Shown here piece after piece: positions 23,146 through 33,734 of a stretch of DNA of 64,000 nt. The position numbers and the translations under genes are program-made. Numbering within the stretch: the stretch's first letter is position 1; each line of letters opens with the position of its first letter. The notes below the pieces were generated by a model, which saw only the letters and a program-made list of their open reading frames with translations, was not told the DNA's origin and did not search any database. The stretch lies in contig BCHH01000006.1 in NCBI GenBank assembly GCA_001599595.1, forward strand, positions 2,588,319 to 2,652,318. Reading direction: 5' to 3'. The stretch comes from Beverwykella pulmonaria. Lineage: Eukaryota > Ascomycota > Dothideomycetes > Pleosporales > Melanommataceae.

Positions 23146-23209
23146 GAGTAATAGAGGTGCGATGAATATGCATTGGGCCTTGGTGCAGTCTTTGTGGTCA
23201 TGATCTTAC
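22443..23209. other. Intergenic, 0.77 kb, contains the G run
   Basis: 3' flank of the SMP-30 gene. The only notable feature is the homopolymer listed separately. Confidence 0.5.
23099..23143 (+). repeat. Homopolymer of 45 G
   Basis: An uninterrupted run of 45 guanines on the plus strand. It lies just past the splice-donor-like end of the possible CVNH-like exon on the opposite strand. It is either a genuine, probably unstable poly(G) tract able to form quadruplexes, or a sequencing or assembly artefact. Confidence 0.9.
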
Positions 23210-23418
23210 CGTGAGAACTTCATCTTGTTGTGTACTTTATTAGAAAACAGGACTAAGCTTGTGATCCTCGTGGAATCATCTTCCGTCAAGCAGTTGCCGT
23301 AGATCCAACTGTCCTTGAAGCCCATATTTATGCATGTTTTGGCGAAAGAACGGCTGGGTGAGTACGCGACGGAGGCATTGATGCTGAGTAGAAGGAGAAG
23401 GCTTCTGGCGGCGTGCAT
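23210..23418 (-). CDS. Possible first exon of a small secreted CVNH-like protein (fragment)
   Basis: From ATG 23418 the frame starts with a signal peptide (MHAARSLLLLLSINASVA) and continues SFAKTCINMGFKDSWIYGNC..TRITSLVLF. The F-x2-TC..GxC..SL spacing recalls the first half of a cyanovirin-N homology domain. The frame reaches a good donor (CACG|GTAAGA) at 23209-23208. On the far side of the donor lies the 45-nt C tract of this strand, and no matching second exon is recognisable. Two further in-frame ATGs upstream would extend the signal region. This is either a truncated relic or a gene whose second exon I cannot place; the family call is tentative. Confidence 0.35.
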
Positions 23419-24376
23419 GATGAGTGATTGAACAGGTAACAGGATGGCGAAAAAAAAAAATTTCATAGAGAAATTTTGGTTCGCGTGAAGTTTACCTTCT
23501 TCCTCTTCTCTTTATAATTACGTGTTTATTTTTATACAACGTAACCACACGTGAACCTACATCGAGGGCTTTGGCGTGCAGCAATTCATCCCCCAATTCC
23601 AAATTCGAATTTTTAACCTTGTAGACACGGATCGAGGGCAAAATTGGGTCTAGTTCATCAGCCGGACTTGTAGCTGGAGAGTACTGGCTAACAATTTGAT
23701 CTCGTGAGTAGCTACCCACGTGATAAGTAGGAAGCAACCATTCAAGCTGCTACGGTGAGGGTTATTCAGGAACAAGGATCTCGTGTCTTTTAAGTCTAAA
23801 GACCTCTAAACTGCCAGTCACATCAAAGTGGGTTGTGATTTTTGAGCAAATGCTTAATCACCCAAGCAGGTAGCTCGCCCAAGACAGATGAGTTATTTGC
23901 ATTGGATTCCAAATACGCATTAGATCACCTCCATTCAATTTATCCTCCAACATGCATAGATCAAACCTCGTTTGGCCCTCTTGTGGTATGTTTTTAGGGA
24001 AACTCTAGGCGAACAGCGTTTCACGTGCAACGCACGAAGAAGAGTATATATTTTAGAAATGCTGAATTTCTTGGATCGAAATTCAACTACGGTTAGCATT
24101 TGTGGAAAGAAGCAGTTGGAGAAGAGTATAGAGAAATTCCAACGGTAAGCGAGTCCCATATATCATAACCAACCCTATGTCACAAACCCCAGTCCGATTA
24201 TTGTTACAACGCAAAAAAATATACAACGAAGGTAAAACTTCTCTCTGTTCACCTTTTGTTCCATCTCTTGTAGAGTGATGTGTTCATTACGGGCGATCTG
24301 GTTCGAGATCACATCCAACAATGAAACCTGCCCAAATTTGAAAGTGTTTCTCTTCTTTTATAACCCAGTTCCCTCC
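23419..24376. other. Intergenic, 0.96 kb, AT-rich, nothing recognised
   Basis: Between the CVNH-like fragment and the stop codon of rcf1. No gene-like frame is seen. Confidence 0.5.
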
Positions 24377-24927
24377 TCATTTGTCACCCACGACATTATT
24401 CTTCAACTCCTTCGTCTTCTGGGCTACCAACTCTGTAACCCCCTTTCCTTCCTCGCCTTCCCCCCTTACCCTCCTTGCCATCCTATCCTTCCACGCCCTA
24501 TCCTCCTCATCTCGCATTTCCAACTCTTTCAGCCACCTTTCCCTCTTATCCATTCTGTCCTTCTCGGCGATCATCTTCTCATAGTCCTTCCTCTTTACTC
24601 TATCTTTTTGCCAGTACATATTCCCCACGATGAGCACTGCGATGGTAAAGGACTGTGCGTACAACCGACGGCGGAAGTACAGATTTGTCATTTTGTGGTC
24701 GCCCTTGCGCATGGAGCGCGTTGCGCCGACGATGGCCCAGACGGTGAGGCCGCAGCCAAGGGGGATTAAGGGCTCTTCGCGGAAGCGGCGCCAGAGCTTG
24801 TCGACGCCATTTTCGTTGTAGAAGTCTCTGCATATATAGATAAGCCTCGTTCTTGAGATGAATAAAGGGATATATACTGGTTCTCGTCAAATGACGAGGG
24901 GAGCGGTGCGCTATTGGGAGAGACCAT
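24377..24927 (-). CDS. rcf1: Respiratory supercomplex factor 1, HIG1 domain
   Basis: Two exons, complement(24377-24827, 24878-24927), encode 166 residues. The 50-nt first exon (MVSPNSAPLPSSFDENQ) joins to DFYNENGVDKLWRRF across a 50-nt GT-AG intron. Residues about 20-100 form the HIG1 domain: EEPLIPLGCGLTVWAIVGA is the first helix, RKGDHKMTNLYFRRRLYAQ the conserved basic loop with the YAQ signature, and FTIAVLIVGNMYW the second helix. A charged coiled coil (KDRVKRKDYEKMIAEKDRMD..) follows, as in the yeast protein. Rcf1 sits in the mitochondrial inner membrane and stabilises complex III-IV supercomplexes. It is divergently arranged with dsc4 across 375 bp. The gene appears intact. Confidence 0.92.
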
Positions 24928-25302
24928 AGCGGGCGGAGGTGGCGGAGGTGTCGTGTGTGATGCGATGGGTCAATGGCTAATACAATTGAGCCTTACATGC
25001 AGGAATCCTCAGAATTTGCTGTCTGGGTGCCTTTCCAGAGCTTCGAAGGGGTATGATGAAGGGTGGAGGGAGGAGAGAGTGGCGGTGGTGGTGGTTGTTC
25101 AAGATGCGGAGTGAACATCAATTATCTCATAGATCGGCGTTTCGGCTGTGATGTTTTTCCTGCCGACGCCGAACCTCCGGTTCCTGCCTGCACGACATCA
25201 ACGACCTGCCTTACCAAACATCGCGACTCATCACCCAATAGCGCCCCAGCATCCACGGACTCATGCGTGGACGACCTGCACGCGTGCATCCCCTCCCGTG
25301 CC
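24928..25302. promoter_or_regulatory. Divergent promoter region between rcf1 and dsc4
   Basis: The 375-bp gap must contain both promoters. A purine-rich stretch (GGGTGGAGGGAGGAGAGAG) lies at about 25060-25080. No defined site is claimed. Confidence 0.45.
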
Positions 25303-26400
25303 ATGGACGATGAGGCCGAGTCCTCACGAGCTGGGCTGCTACGCCGCGAGAACAGCTCATCCGAGCATGTCGATGTGGACTCCGAGCACGAGCATGCAAT
25401 AATAGATGTAGAAGAAGATCATGATAGCGCAGAAGATGTCGCAGAACGGGAGAAGACTGCAGCGGAGCGGCGACTGGACGCGAAGAGGAAGCGCATCTTG
25501 TTTCTGGAGCACCTCCTGCGGGAGCTTGATACCCTCGTATTCCTGGAGCTCATTACTATCTACCATCTAGAGTACGTCTGCCCTTCTTTAACCACTACTA
25601 TTTGAAGTGTACTGACTGTGGCCGACAGCTGTTCACTCTTTTGGTTCCTCGTCCGTACCGTAATACACGTCAGCCTCCTCACTCCCCTCCCCGACGTGGC
25701 CCTCGCCCGCCAGAACGATGAGCATAAGCCGTTGCTACTCATCATTGTGTCCTTCACCATCAACTTCCTGCTCCACATTCTCTATCCCGCTCCCTCTGCG
25801 GGCGAAGACACGCGGGGGTATCTGCATGGAGGACTAATGATCGACTTCATCGGACAAGAGGGGCCGACGAGCAAATGGAAACTGGGGAGCCTAGATACAT
25901 GTCTTCTAGTGCTGCAGCTAGTCATGGTGTCGGTGCATGTAAAAAGAAGGGTCCTGAAGAAGAACCTCGTGAGAATGGCTGGAGGCACACCCGCGACTCC
26001 AGCTACCGAGGGCGAAACGTCGAACACGGAAGCAGAGAATACCGGAGACGAGACAATGGCAGCATCGAATACGGACCGTGAGCAGGACCCTGATTCAGAA
26101 GAACGAGGAGTTTTGCGCCGGACTGACACCCTCTCGGACATCGGCGCCGACCTCGACGAAGAAGACGCCCTGCTCCTATCGTCCTCTGAGGCAGGCCACG
26201 CGGATGCCCTCGACACGCTGTCCTCCGGTCAGTGCGTGATCGGCGACTTCACCCTCATCGACACGTTGATACAGGAGCATCACAATTACAATGAGTATCG
26301 CCAAACACGGACGGAGGCAGGGGCAAGTAATTCGCTCTCGCCCAGCACGCTGCGTCAACTGCACACGATCCGTATGAGATTTGGAGTTGGTGGGGGATGA
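25303..26400 (+). CDS. dsc4: Dsc E3 ubiquitin ligase complex subunit 4 (DUF1746)
   Basis: Two exons (25303-25571, 25629-26400) encode 346 residues. The frame continues upstream to 25063, but MDDEAESSRAGLLRRE at 25303 is the better start because the extension is low complexity. After an acidic N-terminus and a basic stretch (AERRLDAKRKR), the DUF1746 region starts at LEHLLRELDTLVFLELITIYHL, then DCSLFWFLVRTVIHVSLLTPLP and PLLLIIVSFTINFLLHILYP, giving about three membrane segments, with IGQEGPTSKWKLGSLDTCLLVLQLV as the last. In fission yeast and Aspergillus the Golgi Dsc complex cleaves the membrane-bound SREBP transcription factor for hypoxia and sterol response. The tail is Glu/Ser-rich and probably cytosolic. 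Confidence 0.85.
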
Positions 26401-28309
26401 ATGAGACAGATATTCCCATTACCACCCCCATGATCCTGCGCCACACTTACTGATACCCTTTATACGCATCAGAGCGCCGTGATGCTGTAGTAAGCGATTG
26501 CTGCGCACCCATCACGTTTCTGCTGTTTCGAAGATGAGCATACGCGTCGCACTGCAGAAAGACGGCACAATTCAACAATCCCCCACGCAACTTCTACCAC
26601 TCACAGCAGTAGCGCTTCGATATCACCACCCATGATATGCAGTTACGCCTCAGTTACTATTTGGATTTTATTTTGCAAAAGGCTGCCAACGCTGCGTAAC
26701 GGACCGGAGGAATTCAGACGATGCGGCACAGCATGGACACCCCTCAACCACCCGATTACGCCATCTCACCGCATTGTGCACTCCTCAACACTCGTCACAC
26801 CGATCAGAGCTGCGCCGCAATGGCCCTTCGCTTCCATCACAACGGCTTCCCGTCCGTCGATAGTCGGGGGTTCCCGGTACCGGTCGCGGGAGGGACGGAA
26901 AGGGAACGGGTCGAGATAGTCTATCGATCCTTGTCGCAATGTTGCATGATTCTCGCTCAACAAACACGTCTCTCCAATTCTAGCTGCCAGCTGTGTCCCG
27001 AACCGTCCTTTCACCCGTCATCTTTCTGCTCAGGAACCAGCCATTCGATAGGCGAGGATTTCTTTTTCTTTTTTCTTTTCCTCTCGCGCGATGGGAACGG
27101 CCCGCTACCGCTGGTTAGAAGGTCTGCGCCTCCGTCATACTGAGTGTGAGGCGTGTGAGGCGTTTGCGGCGAAGAGATTGTGCGGACGGTGAATTCCGCA
27201 TTGGACAGGCACCCTTGATGTCACCATGACTTCCCGCTGTTCATGCCCTGTCTCTGGGTAGTAATCTCCACATGGGTTTTTTGTTGTTATCATTGGGGTC
27301 AAGGATCCAGAAACTTCTCGGATCCTTTTCGTCGTGGACACTGAAGATACCTGACATGCATCCCACAGGTTTCTCAAGACGACGGGGTGTAGAAACGCTG
27401 TGGCGTTCTGCCACTGTAAGGATCGGATAAAATAGGATGTTGTGCATATTCAAGAATCAATCCACGTGGTCGATCGATTGTTTGTGGACGAGACGATTCT
27501 CCAGCCATGAAAAAAATAAAGACATGTCTTCCGTTGTCCCCCACATACGTATCCGCAAGGTTATTTGCCGTCTCTGCGTCTATTTTTCTCCATTGAGTGT
27601 TGTGGTTGTACAGGGACGGCATTACCCCCGTTAAGGCGTGCACCAGTTGGTGGGCTGATGGGCTGATGCAGAATCAGGAATTGCCGCAGAAATTCCCATG
27701 GCTGGATTTGTTTTTCCCTCCATCAGACCGACGCGAGCAATGTGTAACCGAGGAGAAGGAAAAAAATAAAGGCGAAAAAGAGGCAGGGACGGTAAGCGGG
27801 AAATGGAAAAAGAAAAAGAAAGGTAGAGCGCAAGAAGGCAATCTAGAAACCTCGTTTGTATGATCTACAACGGCGCAACTAGGGCCAAGAAAAAAACCCC
27901 GGACGAAATAAGATGAAAGGTGGAGAAATTGCGACGCGCTGCAAGCATTGCCGCTGTTCTTTGCACTTTTGTGACTGCAGTCATCACGTCTATCCCGTCA
28001 CTGCCGCAGTCACATCCTGCCCGAGATCCTCCACATCGATCCAACCAGAACGCCGCATGCACATAGCAACGAAAAGTCTTGTGTGCAATTTTCTCATTGG
28101 CCCGGGCCGTAGCGAAGGATTCCGTTGACACCAGTCTCGCCCATTTCCTCTTTTTCTTTGCTGGAAAATCGAAAGACGGAATCCCATCCCGCTCACATGA
28201 CCGGTATTATCTGCACCTCATCACAACTCGTGCTGACGGCCAAGCCCGCCCCATCCCACGCCTGCCCCTCCATTCCCCTCCTTCGATCCTTCCCTGTTTC
28301 AGCGGCCGT

Positions 28310-28415
28310 GCGTGCATGCAAGACGATACTAGTACATACATGTACATACATTTCATGCCTGTACGATGTGCATATGCATGCACATGCAGCACGTACGTGT
28401 CCGTACATGTATTAA
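28310..28415. repeat. Alternating purine-pyrimidine block rich in TGCA and GTAC palindromes
   Basis: A run of short palindromes (TGCATGCA, ACATGTAC, ATGCATGCACATGCA, CGTACGTG, GTACATGT) spans about 100 bp in the gene desert. It could adopt cruciform or Z-like structure; no function is assigned. Confidence 0.55.
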
Positions 28416-28575
28416 TATTCCTCGTGCGTGGTTTAATTCGGTTTTTTGCCACAGCATTTCCATCTCTGAGAGTGGATTGGTTGGCTGCTATGCGGCTTGT
28501 ATGTTTGTTGCGTGCAGGCTGAATTAGAACTGACGAGGAGAAATTCAATAGCTCGCCGGCTTGACTTGTCATTGC

Positions 28576-28595
28576 TGGGTTGGGTTGGGTTGGGT
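28576..28595 (+). repeat. Four tandem TGGGT units
   Basis: TGGGT repeated four times. It is G-rich but is not the fungal telomere unit (TTAGGG), so it is treated as a simple repeat. Confidence 0.8.
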
Positions 28596-28797
28596 TCAAT
28601 CCGCTTTTTGATTACCAGACTGCCGACTGCCGCTCAAGTGCCATGCAGGGATTCTCATCGCCTTTCGTATCCGTCCATCCAACCTTGGTGTCAAAATCTA
28701 GATTTACCTGGCGTCAGGATGCTTTTTCCCGATCAAAGATGATCACCTTGCTCACGCGGTGCTTTTGCTCTATCTCTCTCATCTCCCGTCCGTTAGT

Positions 28798-28821
28798 GCC
28801 GCTGCCGCTGCCGCTGCCGCT
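28798..28821 (+). repeat. Four tandem GCCGCT hexamers
   Basis: A perfect hexanucleotide repeat in non-coding DNA. Confidence 0.85.
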
Positions 28822-31800
28822 TTTTCCTCTCTCTCTCATGTCGTGTAACCCTCGGCACGCGCAATTGCGAATCGCAGATGGGAGACAGATATAGATGCAA
28901 ACGCCAGGCTCGTTGCGTAGCGTTGCGCAAGCTCCCCATCACATGCATAAGCGCCAACAACGACAACCATCCCGCGCTCAGTAGTTCGAGTCCACGTTCC
29001 ACGAACAGGACCCGAAGACGCAGGGATTCATTGAGGAGCAGAAACTGCTGGATTGGCCATGCATTACATGCGGACTCAGAAGAGGGACGAAAGCCGATGC
29101 AGTACAACGTCTGCTCACAGTCAGTCGGTCGGTAGGTGAGATTGAGGAAGGTTGACGGGGCTTGTTGGATGCCCGGGTGCCGCTTTGGGACGGCGGTCAG
29201 AGCGGAGGGGAGGGGTCGAGTGGATGGAGATGCGAGATGGAATTGCAGGTTTGCTGACGGAGGAGCGCGCTGGGTTTATTGACTGACTGATGAGGCGCCG
29301 TGACGGGATGTGCAATGGTGCCGCAATACATCCTGCGCTGTCGGCGGGAACGAAGTGTAACTCGTGAAGACGGGATTCCTGCGCGGAGACGGGCGGCGAG
29401 ATAGTGTGCAGGACGAATATGCGGTGAGAAAATCCACACGTGTCGTCCCTTCCCGCAGAGGACGGAACTAGCCTCAGTCCAGATTGTGATTGATATCCAA
29501 AGGGGGCATATTCACGAAGCAATAGGTTGTGGAAAAAGTCGACCCGCTCAGCGAATCACCTCGCTCGAAACCCGAAATGACGCTGTTTCGGCACGCGAAT
29601 GAAATCATGGGGCGAGAACCGCCTGAGCCTGAGTCTCGTGCCGTGTCCGTGAGTCAGTTCCTGTGCAGTCGGCTCCGACGCGAGGGAAACCGGTGAGGGA
29701 GCTGCCTTGCTCCGCTCCGAGATCCGATTGAGCGGAGCCACTCAGATGCACGCAAGCGAGTGGGCTCGAGTCAAGGAGCGCGACCCATGATCCTTTTAAG
29801 TGTTGCTACTATCTTAGGATGGGGCCTGCCTAGTGAACTCTATTGCGAGCACTCGGGCCATTCGGGGCGAACGTTAGATTCGCGTAGCCATTTGACCTCG
29901 TGTGCAGTAGTTCAAAAGCGTCTAGCGGCGCGGAACCTTCGGTCGTAGGCACGTGTTAGGAGGTGTCCTCGACTTAGTCTGGGATTGAGCCGTGCAAGAG
30001 AGGAACACGAACAGAATCCGCTACCCTCAGGCAGTAATCATCCTGAATTATGATGGGAGGAGAAAATTAAGGCGAGGCAGTGGTTGAGGTTCGCTGGAAT
30101 CGATGCCAGTGGATGAAAGGATGAGGAATGATGTCAAAAGAAGCGGTGTAGCTCCGTCACACGGGGAGGGGCAGGCGTACCGAATTCGCCACACATAGTA
30201 AGGAGGAGTAGAAGATGCGCAAAGTGCGCTGGCAACGGCTGAAAAGCGGCCAGCAGATGTTGAGCGTTTCGTACGATTGGTGAGCAGGAGACGTGTTGAG
30301 GCGGATGTGTGTCGTCGCTGCTGTCTTTGTCAGCGCATCAGGAGGCAAGAGCACCCCCGACTTCAAGATCACGGGACGAGGAACACATGCACGACATTCC
30401 CAACAAGAGGTGATTGCAAGGCAAACGCACGCACTCCGACCGACTGCAACACGGATTACGATTGCGATAGCGGTTCCGAGAGCGAGAGCTTGTTGACCCC
30501 AACCCCCCACCATTGCCCCACCCATCGACTCGCATATTTCCCCATTAGAAAAACTACACCACAGTAAATTATGCAAACATGGCCCCACCAACCCACAACT
30601 TGAACTTCCAGCCCGACATCCTAGCCCGCTGTCCCAGCAGTCGATTTTAGGTCGAGCGGTGCCACGAGAAGGTTCCGGGTGGGTGCTGGATGTATCGGCC
30701 CGTTTGTGACAGATGTATAGTGACCGACATACGGCCAGTTGAAACAAGCTCACTTGACGGATAGTCAAGCAGATACTCACGGCAGTACGGCGCCTACATG
30801 GATGGAATGAAGTTGGACGAATCGTTCCAAGAGCGAGCACTTGTGTGCGTCAAACATAGAGTTCCCTTATTGCTTTCTGCGCAGTCGAAAAGTAGACTCC
30901 CATGAGTAAGAACTTGGTACGCTTAGCTCTAATTGGCATATCCATCAGAACGTCCAACGTTGCCATCCAGCTTTGTCTCCGGGCACCTTTCATACGTCCG
31001 ACGTCCCTCACCGCGTGCAGGAAACATTCCCATGGGCCCACATTCCGCTCCCGCACCACGGGCCAGCGTAGAAGGACTCAGTGGCAGTTGGAAGCGATGG
31101 CGTGCGGAATCGATTGTTTGTCGCGAAAGTCAACTTTCCTATGGCGTGCCTGGCTTGATCGTTAGGTCGACAATGGGACCCGAGACGCTGGGAGCGAGCA
31201 GAAAGAATCGGTCGGTACCTAGTAATCAGGTACATCTATAATGACTTGAATAATGTACGCCAGTATGTGGGATTTAGTTGGATACAGGTACAGGGGTAGT
31301 CAATGTACTACTGCGCCAATGGTACAGAGTCGAAAGCCTTTTTGTTACTTAGATACGTGCCAGTCCGACAGTGGCTAGCTTATCGATTAGCGAATACTGC
31401 ATTACTTTGTAGCTAGTACTCAGTGAAACAATAGATAGAAGTGTACTTGCGATGCATGCGAGTAAGGTAGAGATAGAGAGGGAAATGGAAATGAAAAAGA
31501 ACGAGATACGTATGTACCTACATAGTATACGAACGCAGGTACGCTGAATTCCTCGTTCCTATAAGCAGCCACGGAAAAGAAATCTACGCACATAGACATG
31601 CATATACATGCATCTAGGCATCGCACCTGAACTACGGAAGAACGTGACCTACGAGGAGTCCACGCGTCCACTTCTTTAGTCCTAGCTTACACGTCCCCTC
31701 CCTCTCAACAGCACTTACAGACCCACCTTCCGTGTCTATGGTTAGTCGTTCTGCGCCTTACTGCACGCCATATACGCTGATTCAAACGCGCAACACCATC

Positions 31801-33734
31801 CCTCCGCCCATCAAACTAAACCAACCCAAATCTCCCCCCTCTTTGTTAACCATCACCATTCTTCCCCGGTCACTCTTCGGCGACCCTCCCTCTCTTTAGA
31901 GTAAAATGCGCGACCGATCTACACTTAGCCGCGCCAAGCTCTGCGTTCCCACATTGATGATCGGCAGCCAGGTTCGCCCTCGTTCCTCGTGCATGAACTA
32001 CTAAATAAACTTTGGCCCTACGCAACGCAAGCTCCGCCATCACACCGAAGTCTCCATAGTAAAAGGTTTGAAGAAATTGTTCCTAGCGCGTCTTCCCTTC
32101 TTCCACTTTGCTTTTTGGTTCGCCGGCTGACGCGCTACAAGGCGTTCCCGCCAGTCTGGGTGGTGCGATGAGATTGTGGGACTAGTTGGGCTGAAGTCGA
32201 AACGCGTGGTGGGAAAATGATCAGAATATTCTGCATTTCCGTATATTAAATTGAGTTATTCCGTCATGTTATTGACGTACGATGATTGCAGGTACGCTAA
32301 AGAACTGAGAAGGATACCGCTGTGATGAAGGTACTTTGCTAAGGGGATAGTTGGGTATCCGACGCTGAAAGGATGACGATCCACACAGCTTGTTTCCTGT
32401 TCCTGGTGAGCATACAACGGCGCAAAAGAACTCACATTGTGGGAATTTCAGTGCCAGATTAGCGAGCGAGGCGCACGGCAAGTCGTGATGACAAAAGTGA
32501 GAACTTTTGCTGCTGGCCAAAATAAATCGATCTAAAATAGGAAAATATTTGCGTGCCGTTGCGGCTCGCGAGGCACACCTCGCGCGAGAAAATTCCGCCA
32601 AATATGTTCTGTGCGACGCGATGCGCCGCGAGACGATGCGCAGCGGCTCGCTTCAACTTTCGTTTTCTGAGGGCCAGACGAGACAAGCGGGCTAGAAAAT
32701 CGGGAGCACGCGCATCCGGTGGCGTGGACGTGGGTTGGATTGGGCGCGCACACACGGACACGGAACGAAAAACAACGTTTCGCCTCCTTCGTAAGCTCAT
32801 CTGGAAGTTTAGTGGCGGGCGGTGCAGGCAGTAGCGTTGAAATATGGGATTCCAGACATCGGAAATATGCACGCGAAGGTTTCCGTTTCGAGGGCCATTT
32901 ACGCGACAAGCAAAAGGCTGCAAGAAGCGAGTGATTCGGTGTGCATGTGTGGTTAGGTTTGTGATAGTGAGTTTGGGTTGGTCGTCAATGATAGGTGTTC
33001 CAACGGGCTGAGGAAGGCTGGAAAGACGAGACGAGGGACTGTTGTTGGATGGGAGACCTGGGTGTGATCAATCCAATATGGCTGCATTGGCTTCGCAAGT
33101 GCGGTGCTTGGGTAGTATAATCCGCTCTACCAAACTTCCATTCTCTCTTCTACCATCATATCCAGCGCTCGTTCCACAACGCTCAATCAAAATGTAGGTA
33201 TAATAATACAAAGTAGGAAGGTATAGATTTTCAGGAGACAACATCATGTGATCTTCTATATAGTATAGTAAATAGACATTCTGGATAACGTATAAATAAA
33301 AGTGCGTCCACGAGGACAGGTCTCTATGTGTAGAGCTCTATGTATGTTTGTATATTGATAAAAATGTGATTCAAGGGAAATGTCATGGTAGGAAATGCGC
33401 AGCAAGGTATTTGCCCGAGCTTTGGGTATATTGATAAAGACTTCCGTCATCTCTGGTGGTTGAGAGACAGAAGAGAAAACAAAGCCAATGCCGAAGACAG
33501 GAAGTCATGAAAGACGGTTAGCATCATGAATCTTTCCAGATACATGTAGAGATGGAGCCAAAATAAAAGCAATGAAACCGCCATATGCGAGACGCGAAAA
33601 ATGCAAAAAGCCGCTGTTGCCTGTTTGTGGGTATCAAATTACACTAAAGAAATTGAGAGGGTATTGATGCCGGGTTAGTACAGAGGAAGTCGAATAGGCA
33701 CTTGGCAGATTGAGAGCTTTTACGAGGGCTGGAT

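Larger units (their letters stand above)
26401..33734. other. Gene desert, 7.3 kb
   Basis: Between the 3' ends of dsc4 and the bZIP gene. About a dozen open frames over 100 codons exist on both strands (for example 28079-28522 plus, 30157-30840 minus), but none has domain-like sequence or regular codon use. The stretch has short repeats (TGGGT x4, GCCGCT x4) and a palindrome-rich GTAC/TGCA block near 28310-28420. No tRNA is recognised. Confidence 0.5.

Noticed and set aside
24275..24769. A plus-strand frame of 164 codons
   Set aside because: It is antisense to rcf1, whose HIG1 domain and intron are convincing.
1..26400. A secondary-metabolite gene cluster
   Set aside because: No PKS, NRPS, terpene synthase, P450 or cluster-type regulator is present; the enzymes are unrelated secreted hydrolases and housekeeping genes.
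28576..28595. TGGGT repeats as an interstitial telomere
   Set aside because: The unit is not TTAGGG and only four copies occur.
30157..30840. A 227-codon minus-strand frame in the 7.3-kb desert
   Set aside because: Composition is irregular and there is no recognisable family, signal or splice support.
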